DNA of 64,000 nt, taken from contig CM049307.1 of assembly GCA_026874595.1 (NCBI GenBank), positions 43,840,362 through 43,904,361 of the forward strand, in the 5' to 3' direction. Source of the DNA: Sipunculus nudus (lineage: Eukaryota > Annelida > Sipuncula > Golfingiida > Sipunculidae). The position numbers and the translations under genes are program-made. This document shows, one piece after another, positions 55,366 through 64,000 of this stretch (positions are counted from its first letter, which is position 1; the number at the start of each line of letters is the position of its first letter). Under the pieces are notes generated by a model. The model worked only from the letters and a program-made list of their open reading frames with translations, did not search any database and was not told the DNA's origin.

Positions 55366-55508
55366 TTACATGCATGTACTTATATATATATATATATAGG
55401 CGCGTGCAGATTATATGTACATATATGCATGCATATGTATATATAAGCGCACGCATGCATATATGTACACACACACACATATAATTAGTTACATATGCAT
55501 ATTCTCAT
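55361..55508 (+). repeat. Segment A, first copy
   Basis: 148 bp of TACATTTACATGCATGTACT, TA repeat, GGCGCGTGCAG, alternating GCAT/TATA and CA repeat. It is nearly identical to 55663-55834 apart from TA and CA repeat lengths. Confidence 0.95.
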
Positions 55509-55652
55509 GATGGATGGATTAAGAGGTCGGGTCCTGTGCGAAGTAATCTCTGTTTTGTTCCGACTTATTGAGCCTATTGTATCTTTATAATGTATTCCGC
55601 CCGGTATATGCGTTAGGTGTGACGTCAGCGGATGCGGCTAATCGCAGGATCA
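55507..55652 (+). repeat. Segment B, inserted copy
   Basis: 146 bp, same length as 56568-56713 and differing at only three positions by direct comparison. It contains a TGACGTCA palindrome and is unlike the AT-repeat DNA around it. It lies between two copies of segment A. Confidence 0.97.
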
Positions 55653-55662
55653 CATATATATA

Positions 55663-55680
55663 TACATTTACATGCATGTA

Positions 55681-55724
<44 letters not shown>

Positions 55725-55834
55725 CGCGTGCAGATTATATGTACATATATGCATGCATATGTATATATAAGCGCACGCATGCATATATGTACACACACAC
55801 ACACATATAATTAGTTACATATGCATATTCTCAT
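55663..55834 (+). repeat. Segment A, second copy
   Basis: Second copy of 55361-55508 with a longer TA tract. It continues into sequence (ATTCACATGAATGACC) not found after the first copy. Confidence 0.95.
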
Positions 55835-55899
55835 ATTCACATGAATGACCGTTATATTTTCATCCGACATGCCTTAATTGTGTACTGCAATACATGCTA

Positions 55900-55932
<33 letters not shown>

Positions 55933-56170
55933 ATACATATATTTACCTATATATACACATATGATAATAATGGTATAGCTGTGTTATAGTCTGTAGACAA
56001 AGTTAATAGTAGGTAAAGAGAAAGAGTGACGTCTTTTCGATAGACTAACTTGTGTGTGTTATAATATGTAGATATAAATGAAGAATGATGCAGATTGCCA
56101 TGTCCACAATTACACACGCACACATGAAAGACGCGGTTAATAATGAGACAGACGCAAGGTGCGTGCATAT
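55835..56170. other. Intergenic with (TA)n
   Basis: TA tracts near 55902-55935; otherwise unique and unremarkable. Confidence 0.5.
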
Positions 56171-56765
56171 AAGGACTCAAAAGTAAACTACACTGTTTAT
56201 GAAGAGCAGGTGCGCGCTTCATTAAAATCCAAATTAACAAGCATAAGCTTAATGGTGACGGAGGCTGAATACGGATCGTCAGCCAGTCTGATTGTACCGG
56301 GGGTGACCTGGAAGGAAGAGGGGTGCGATCTCCCGGGGAGAGAAGACATAGATGTCTCATAAGGAGCCACTTGTTTCGTTACATCAAAGTAAATTGCGAG
56401 TCTCTGTAACCGGGGTTTACTGCCGCGTCTGCAGAAAAGCCGCGCGCGTGTTTCACCCCGCTCGCTCCACGGGGGGCGCACCTAGCAACCGTGCATTTAT
56501 TTTAAATTATGCTAATTAATGATACCCGTGAGGCCTTTGATACAGCGCTTCAATGTATTTCTGGCGAATGATGGATGGATTAAGAGGTCGGGTCCTGTGC
56601 GAAGTAATCTCTGTTTTGTTCCGACTTATTGAGCCTATTGTATTTTTATAATGTATTCCGCCCGGTATATGAGTTAGGCGTGACGTCAGCGGATGCGGCT
56701 AATCGCAGGATCATAGTGATGTGCTCCTCAAGCACTTTATAATTACGCGTAGTAAATCCTCAATG
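56171..56765. promoter_or_regulatory. Candidate conserved regulatory block containing original segment B
   Basis: Unique and GC-richer, with CG-rich sites (CGCGCGTG, GGGGGGCGCACC) and homeodomain-type TTATGCTAATTAATG near 56507. It ends with segment B (56568-56713). About 4.4 kb downstream of the neurogenin coding exon. Function is inferred from composition and from the nearby near-identical copy. Confidence 0.35.
56568..56713 (+). repeat. Segment B, probable source copy
   Basis: Embedded in unique sequence on both sides, unlike the copy at 55507-55652 that sits in AT repeats. It is therefore the more likely source. Contains TGACGTCA. Confidence 0.95.
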
Positions 56766-57119
56766 AAAATTTATAAAATTCCGACTAAAATAGGTGCACC
56801 TGCTGGATAAAGTAGTTCTGACATTCGATCAGAATATTAATTATCGGTTACTCGTTAAAGGAATGGGTATTTATGAAGGTCTGTAAATTATACCTGTTAA
56901 CACTGGTGTGATTGGGAGATGTATAGATCAGAAAATGATATATATTCGAGCAACATGATTCTCACATTTGCCGCCAATTCGATCACTAATAATAAGCAAT
57001 CCGTGAATTTTATATAAATGCTCTGAATGATGTCGAAAAAGCCTTGGGCAAGATGTGTTTGCAAAGTTATTAACCAAATCATTTTGTCCCAGTTGAGGTA
57101 CCCCTCCTATTGTTGGGAC
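56766..57119. other. Intergenic, nothing recognised
   Basis: AT-rich unique sequence. Confidence 0.5.
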
Positions 57120-57975
57120 ATACAAACAGGAAATGTTCACCCCATGGCGAAGCAACAGTTCCTCAGCTCACGTTAAGTCCGTCAAGGGAGGCAAGGCTAC
57201 ATCATATCATCCCCGTCATCACCCGCTGCTGAGTTATAAAGGTGCGACTGCACGAGACCCACCGGGACTTGGTATAAAACTTTCGCCAACAATGACCGGC
57301 CAACGTTATTTGCGGCTTTTCATCACGGCTCACCGGTTCGCCGGACCTCTCACTAATGACTCCCTCTCTTTCACGGAACCATCTCTGGCGGAAAGAAGCG
57401 AATTTTATTCCCCATCAGGTTTTCGAGGGCACCCGCCGCTGAAAAGAAAGAATTCGGCACCACTATTGTCCGGGGGTTCTTTGTGAGACTGTCTGCCACG
57501 CGCCCAACTGGGGCTCGAGGAAACTCAGACAAAAGGGGCTCGCGTGCACCCAACTCACGGCCAAGTTATGGAAGCCCTCAGCAGACGAAATGTCACTTTC
57601 TTTTGTAGCTGGTTACCAAAAGGTCCTGATGAGGTTGATAGTAAAAAGCTAGACATTAAAATGATTAATCTTTTGAAGTCGCGCCTACCAAGTCGGGATG
57701 ATATACACGAGCCGTAAATGGGCGACCTCGGTTTTACCTGTGTCGGTCACATGGTAGCGGGCCCTGTAATTCGGCAGTGTTATTAGTTGGCCTCACACTA
57801 TAGTCCCTATTGGGTTGCCGGTTTTCTGTGCTCCAGTGAAAGCCCCATCCCCCTGACACCTGCCTCACCTGGAAACGATTATTATTAGTGGTAACCGGGC
57901 TTGATATTAAAACGGTCAGACCTCTCTGGATAAGCCGGCGGGTATATAAAGAACTCCCTGAGTGTCGTTTACATT
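57120..57975. other. Unique GC-richer block, candidate regulatory element
   Basis: Free of simple repeats. A plus-strand frame of 117 codons (57133-57486) ends in a Ser/Pro/Lys-rich stretch but has no recognised domain, and minus frames overlap. It could be enhancer DNA or an unrecognised exon. Confidence 0.25.
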
Positions 57976-58390
57976 TTTGCACAATTAATATTTAAAAATA
58001 AATTTTCATATTATTAGATAATATAATGCCATGCATAGAATGTACGCTAACTTATGACTCACTTCAGGCTAAACAGCCTCTATAATTTTTATTTTCGCCC
58101 CATTTCGCCGAAATAATAAAATTATTTATTTTGTGTATTTTAAATGAAGCAATTAATTCAACCTCAGTTGTAGATGGACCCAAATTGTAATTACTTAACT
58201 ACAGTAAGTTCAGCGGGATTTGCGTATATCAGTGTAAGATTATTCGTGTGTGTGTGCGTTCTTTATAATGTATGCATTTAAACAATAAAAGCTCATCAGT
58301 CAAAATATTGGGCGTTCAAGCATTCGTTTCTTCTCAATTCTACTCACCCATAATTAAATTTTCTTTGTCGAGAAGTGAAATGGAATACTT
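57976..58390. other. Intergenic, nothing recognised
   Basis: AT-rich unique sequence. Confidence 0.5.
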
Positions 58391-59120
58391 TCCCGGGTTT
58401 AAAGACCAGATTATTCCCTATTTTTGTTACCCCCACGCATTTAATTTGAAATTCGAATACCCCATTGGTATAGTCTGAAACAATTTCAGATTACCCCCGC
58501 ACTGTTCAGATTATACCCCCTCGCTGATTTCACCAAATCAGAAATCCTTACGATTCAATCTTATGAAAAATTATTTAAATCAACCATGCACGTGAAAGAT
58601 ACGAGATTTAAAAGAAGGGATCAATCTGTGAAAACAATAAATTGTCGTAAAAATTATATTGTTCATTATATTTCTGTTGAATCATACACTTCATCAAAGC
58701 GAATGACGCATAAAGTGCAAACATGTAAGATATACAAAAAATCAAACTAATTTGAGAAATCAAGAAGAAAAAAAAATAAAGAATTTTATGTAAATAAACA
58801 CAAACAACAACTTTTCCCGCGGGGGGGGGGGAATCAAAACTCGGGGGCGGGGGCCTAACCCACAATCGATTTCAAATTATACTGGGGGTATTCTGAAAGC
58901 GATTTCAAGTTACCCCGGTATTCTGGAATAGATTTCAAGTTTCCGGAGGTAATCTGAAATCGATTTTAAGTTACCGTGGGTAATCTGAAATCGATTTCAA
59001 ATAACCGGGTTAAATATGAAATAGATTTCAACTGACCGGGGATAATCTGGAATCGATTTCAAATTATCCCTCGGTGATCTTCATGGCTGCAGCTGCATGG
59101 GCTAATCTGAACTCGATAGA
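58391..59120. mobile_element. Element with 31-bp palindromic-unit arrays at both ends
   Basis: The right array (58864-59120) has six or seven units of about 31 bp: GATTTCAAGTTACC, a GGGTAATCTGAAATC half, then the next unit. Each unit is a near-palindrome (GAAATCGATTTC plus TTACC...GGTAA). The left array (58391-58545) has fewer, more diverged units in inverted sense (CTGAAACAATTTCAGATTACC, CAGATTATACCCCC) and a CCCGGGTTTAAAGACCAGATTA unit. That last unit recalls the TATACCCGGGTATA family. The centre is AT-rich with a G-run and no frame of note. Confidence 0.7.
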
Positions 59121-59504
59121 CCGACTCGTTCTTATTAATTTTGTACTGACATCATTCTATGAAATGTATATGCCTCTGCAAATAAATAATTATTACGTTA
59201 AACCACCGTGATTTTATATATATATATCTGCTGTACCTGCAAAGTTTGTTTATACAATATGTATTTTCAGTCTATAAGTATAAATTTCCATTCACATGTT
59301 TGTGAACTTTGTTCTGTATATATAATTCAGCAATGAGCATTTCTCTATGCATGCAGGCCCCTCACTTCGCACGGAATAGTAGGAATAAAAAGGTATACAC
59401 AACACCAGAAGATTTTGGGAGGCGAAGGGGATTTCTAGTCCGCAACCTTATATTTTAGTGTTGGTGCGTGCTCACTTGATTCGAGTTCGGTAACAGTAGT
59501 TTAA

Positions 59505-59505
<1 letters not shown>
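59121..59505. other. Intergenic, nothing recognised
   Basis: AT-rich unique sequence. Confidence 0.5.

Positions 59506-59568
<63 letters not shown>
59506..59568. repeat. (TA)n microsatellite
   Basis: About 62 bp of TA. Confidence 0.95.
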
Positions 59569-59571
<3 letters not shown>

Positions 59572-60960
59572 TTAGCTTAGTGATTCCTGAAAATATGAAT
59601 GGGTCACTTTATACTTTCAAAACAAGATAGCTAAGTCGGACCCCCCATTCCTCATCGTTCTTCGTCTAAAATGATGGATTCGCCCCCTGTGCATGTGCAC
59701 CACCACAGTCCCGCTTAAGGAAACTGGGGGTCGTTGAGGGAATCCTTTCAGGTATATATGCGGCGGCCTTGTGTATAAAGCAAAGTTACAGTAGGGCACC
59801 CCGCATAGAAGCTACTGCCTAATCCGCAATACCCTCGGGGCAGCCAGCATTAAAGTACAACCAATGATGTTTTTACAATCCGGCTTATGCGCTTTGTTAG
59901 GTCCCCATCAGAAGACCCGTTAAAAGAGGACAGGCCGAGATTAGCCACAGAAACGGTTTCACACCTTAGTGATTTGCTTCACCCTTGAGCGAGCCCTCCG
60001 AGTCTACTTCAAGTTGGCAGAATAATATGACCAGAAGCGAGCGCCTTACTGTTTAAACACTGTCGAATGCTTTAGGACAATCAACGCGTTCTCGGGCAAA
60101 CAAATAGAATTCCTTCCTCGAGAATCTGCTTCAATGCGGATGCTTGCAAATCTGCTCAAGGGTAGCAAGAGGCTTAGATATAGCTCTTGAAGGGTTAGAA
60201 AATCTGTAAGCTTTTGATATGCTCCCCGCGCGACAGGTGACGAAGTTTACCTTTCATGGAATTACGATCTCTGATACCTGGACGTGTGTTGGGCCTGGGG
60301 TCAGCGACTGCCAGCTGCTAGAAGTATTCAGCATCTGACTAAAGCTAAATATAAACATTATTACATGCATATATATGTAGGTGTCACGGGCACACAGCCG
60401 CCCCCAGGTCATATTATAATGTTGTCACACTTTGCGACATTCAATGGTGCTGTGCTATTTATATAATAAAAAAATCTACGCTGACACGGGAAGTATTATT
60501 CTGTAAAGGGATTGTTCAATATTGATTTTTCAACTCTGTTACCTTATTTATATAGGTAACGAAGTGAGGACAAGCATGGTTTTCCTGTATTCTTGAAAAT
60601 GAATCTACATGTATACCTACTACCTATATATGCGGTATAAAATTTCAATCGGCACATAATGATAAGGACAGAGCGACCACGTTACCAGATCAATGTTTAC
60701 AGCTAAATTTTCGCTTCTGTTTTGTGACCAGTTTCGTTTTTCTTTAATTGGTACACATTTGATGAACATGTTCCTTCATGCATGGATATTCCCTAATACT
60801 AAGGGATGGAATCTTTTAGCATCAATGCGTAGATTTTCCCTATATGTACATGGTACCAACTAATGGAATGGTCCGTTTGCTCACATGTATTTATTACCAT
60901 TGTAACTAATATGACTTTCCATATTTGCACGGCCGAAATGTGTGTATGCGTTTGTACGAT
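59569..60960. other. Intergenic, unique block at 59820-60260
   Basis: The part at 59820-60260 is GC-richer and repeat-free and may be regulatory. The rest is AT-rich. No gene recognised. Confidence 0.35.
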
Positions 60961-61400
60961 TAGGAAACTAGAGTTAGTTGTATAGCAAGAAGTCCTTGGC
61001 CTGGAGCGACATACTCATTGACAAACATAAAACTCGGCGTGAAGACGAGAGTGCCACGGTGATTACACGGTCTGCCCTGACACAAATCGTCCCACACATT
61101 AAGTTCCTCTGAGACCACGAGTTAGACACATCAGCACAATTGTCGAGAAGAAAAGCAATGGCTCGCTGAAGCCGAACTCGCCAGCAAATTCGGCCTCTTC
61201 TGTGTGTGAATTGACCCAATAAATTCACGGTGTAAATAGCCCCAAGCTGGCTTCTCCGGGCCGGGGGGCCGGCGGAAAGATTGGCGGGCGAAGACAGTGA
61301 ATTCCAACCCCGTGCAAAATGCCAACACCGCTCCGTGTGGAAGTGAAATCCCGGGGGCATAGAGTTTCATCTAATAACTGACCCCTCCCTGTAAGATTCC
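60961..61400. other. Unique GC-rich block, candidate conserved regulatory element
   Basis: Balanced to GC-rich and repeat-free. Contains a SOX-type palindrome ACAATTGT at 61136-61143 and a GC-rich core (GGGCCGGGGGGCCGGCGG near 61258). Overlapping minus-strand frames (up to 128 codons) show no known domain, and three frames are open together, which favours composition over coding. Confidence 0.3.
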
Positions 61401-62648
61401 GTGCCATGTCATGTCTTAGGTATATTTAAATGTTGAAGAAATCTCAGGTATTTTGCCCTGAACAATAGATATGTCTCCGGGCTAGCGGCGTGACTTGCTG
61501 CATTTCTCACCACGTTGCTATACTCAGTAACATGTCACCCCCTTCCGTCTTATAAGCTCTGTACTGCTGGTTATGACTAAACAAATTTGTAGTCTTTATA
61601 TAAAATAACCTGCTGCTTGTAGAATCAATTTGACATGTTGAAATAAAAGATTAACTTCTCATAGTCGCATGGTCTTACATTTGATATTTGTTGTGTACCG
61701 TTTATTCCTTTCAAAAATATTTAATACATAAATATATGCGAATTTAATATTCTTCTGTGTGAACATATTACTGTAAAACCAGAATATTAATAAACATTTG
61801 GATGGAAAGGTAATATATTCTTTTGGTATTCAAATACCCACCTATATAGGATATTTACATAATAAAACGACTAACATATAATAAGGCGACTTATATTTAA
61901 CAATCAATATAAGAAATAAAAAGTAAATCCCTTATTACATGTACAAAATCAAAGTTTAATCATCTCAACAATGCATATACGCAACTGTATTTTTTTAAAT
62001 TAAAATCTGTATTTTTTTTATTATTCCGTCAAGTTTTAATTCATAATGATAAAGGGATAATAAAATTAAAAAGGATATACATGTATTGAGGAGAGTATTT
62101 ATTCGATAGTTCTCTTAACGAATTAATTCGCAGAAAACAGTAAGACCGTGATAATGTAAGAAATTGTGATTAGTGCCCCATGCATGAGCTTTTCTATTGT
62201 TGTATATAGAGTGCATTCATAATATACCATGCATGTATATGGACAACTGTCCCTGCGGGCGACATATTGATCATATGAAAGCAGGACGACTTAACGTATC
62301 AGCTGCATTCAGTTAAGATATACAAAATACGAATTATTCAATGCAAAACAACCGTTTTTGCACTGCTCATGTATAATATTGTATTGAAAAATGCAGGTCT
62401 GGGTTTTTATCTTATAAAAATCTCAAATTTATTAGAGATCAAAACTGAAATTATGAGAGGCAGTAAAAAGAGTTTTTAATATATAGTAAAAGTAAGCAAT
62501 TTTAATTCCGGAAGCTCCTTTTTTATCTAAACATATGTTGTTATTAATAATAAAACTTTATGAAATATTCATTAATTTCAGTCTGATATTGAATATAAAT
62601 ATAGGTTAAAATCTCACAAACATACAATAAACACACAAGATACATATA

Positions 62649-62650
<2 letters not shown>
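61401..62650. other. Intergenic, nothing recognised
   Basis: AT-rich unique sequence. Confidence 0.5.
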
Positions 62651-62652
<2 letters not shown>

Positions 62653-62701
<49 letters not shown>

Positions 62702-62720
62702 GACTTGCATGCTTTATTAC

Positions 62721-62755
<35 letters not shown>

Positions 62756-62779
62756 TAAAAGACATTCAGCCACTGACTT

Positions 62780-62858
<79 letters not shown>

Positions 62859-62860
62859 AT
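62653..62860. repeat. Cluster of (TA)n microsatellites
   Basis: Three TA tracts (about 62653-62697, 62723-62753, 62783-62860) separated by short unique pieces. Confidence 0.95.
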
Positions 62861-64000
62861 CACTCTGTCTGTATCATGATATAGAGTTGATTTCACGCCT
62901 TTATTTGATCAGGAAAAGTGTTCTTTCAAAAACATTGTCTCAACGTGCATGACAGTGAAAGTAGTTGTGGTAAGACGTGCACACACCGCGTCAAGCAAAG
63001 GGACAACTTATGCCAGCATAAAATGTCTGTAAAAGACTGCACGGCGCTTAATAAGACAGGTTCCTATCAAACAAACACTGTGGCTGTAGATGGGCTGTTC
63101 TATAACACGTGCGTGAAGGGGACAACACCGTAATGGATTGTTGTTTTACATGAAGATAGATCTAAAGATTGAGTTTAGTCTATTCGTGACTACACTTACA
63201 ACAAAGAAAAGCGCAATGCACCGCATACATAAGGCTTGTTGGCTTACATGGTTCTCGACAGTGGTCTGAGCATGCGCGCACGCGCCAGGCGCGTGGCTAA
63301 AGCAATTGGCCACCCACGAGTTTTAGCGCCGAGGCGACCAAACGCGCATATACACAACTATGGACCCCCACACCTAAGTCCATCCATAATTGGGCCAGTT
63401 AATGTGACTGAGTTTTGTACCGAATAACCTTAATTTCAGATTTTCTGCTATATTACAGTTTGAAGGTATATTAAATGAAGAACATGTTTTAATTATTTAT
63501 TTTTTCACCAATATAATATATGTTAGCCCTATATAGAATATCTACTTAATAAACAAATGTGTCTGTAATAAATATTATTTTGAGCAAGGAAGTCTCAGTT
63601 ACGTTTTTAAAAATGATTATATTTGCATGTATTAATTTTATATATACACAGATTGCATATGATAATGTCGTGCGTATGCATGCATGTACACAGAACCTAA
63701 AATAAATGTTTTCCATTGCATTTTATTCATATATTACAACATAACGAGGTATGTTTATTAGATGTTTATATATTTCGGTGTCAAAATATATAAATATTAC
63801 CAGTGACGAATACGATCAGGGACAGGTCTCATATTATGAATTCTTAATTAAATTAATTGATTCCTGTACTGTATGTTTGTTTATATTGAACCTTAGATAC
63901 TCATGTTGAAGTTTTAGTGCAAACGCATGCAGAACTAAAGCTAACATTTTTTTATGTGTCCTCGTTGTGATATTAATTTAAGAAAACATGCACATGCCCA
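62861..64000. other. Intergenic, nothing recognised
   Basis: Unique sequence with a CG-rich patch near 63268-63350 (ATGCGCGCACGCGCCAGGCGCG). No gene is supportable up to the window end. Confidence 0.45.

Noticed and set aside
60974-61407. Three overlapping minus-strand frames up to 128 codons
   Set aside because: Simultaneous openness of several frames in a GC-rich block indicates composition, and no domain is visible.

Overview
The window is animal nuclear DNA. It has one strongly supported protein gene, one intact tRNA gene, long AT-rich intergenic stretches, and very many microsatellites, mostly (TA)n. There are no closely packed reading frames, no operon-like spacing and no bacterial or viral signature. 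The protein gene is a neurogenin-type proneural bHLH factor, which makes the source a bilaterian. The bHLH sequence, the (TA)n load and a repeat with TTCGCG/CGCGAA motifs resembling those common in bivalve and gastropod DNA suggest a lophotrochozoan, probably a mollusc. That placement is an inference.

Layout. 1-6 kb: mostly plain sequence with two tandem CTCF-like motifs (about 1.05-1.14 kb) and a complete tRNA-Val(AAC) gene on the minus strand (3.04-3.11 kb). 6-18 kb: an inverted pair of about 350-bp repeats (6.3-6.7 and 17.6-18.0 kb), a tRNA-derived SINE fragment (11.0 kb), and a 4.3-kb fold-back element (13.1-17.4 kb) with a 1.1-kb inverted-repeat element nested inside it. 19-32 kb: several arrays of short palindromic units, a TA-flanked non-autonomous DNA transposon (25.3-26.7 kb), a 390-bp (TTA)n tract and three non-repetitive blocks that may be regulatory. 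32.5-38.3 kb: a large 52-bp satellite, interrupted by a 1.5-kb inverted-repeat element with an exact 4-bp target duplication and ending in a sharp orientation switch. 38-50 kb: plain sequence, one GC-richer block (41.0-42.4 kb), a strong CTCF-like motif at 39.3 kb and many microsatellites. 50.3-53.8 kb: the neurogenin locus. 54-64 kb: likely regulatory flank with a 146-bp duplicated block, another palindromic-unit array (58.4-59.1 kb) and more (TA)n.

The neurogenin locus can be modelled from sequence: a TATA motif 30 bp before an initiator-like A at 50513, a non-coding first exon, a 510-bp intron with consensus splice sites, and one coding exon. Three Hairy/Hes class-C motifs (CACGCG) lie in the promoter, first exon and intron, which fits the known repression of proneural genes by Notch effectors. 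The non-repetitive blocks on both sides may hold its enhancers, but this cannot be shown without comparison to other species.

The most unusual theme is that several repeat families share one design: short, nearly palindromic units in small arrays, in several cases at both ends of an element and facing each other, around a non-coding centre. No recognisable transposase or reverse transcriptase is present, so any of them that are mobile would depend on proteins encoded elsewhere.
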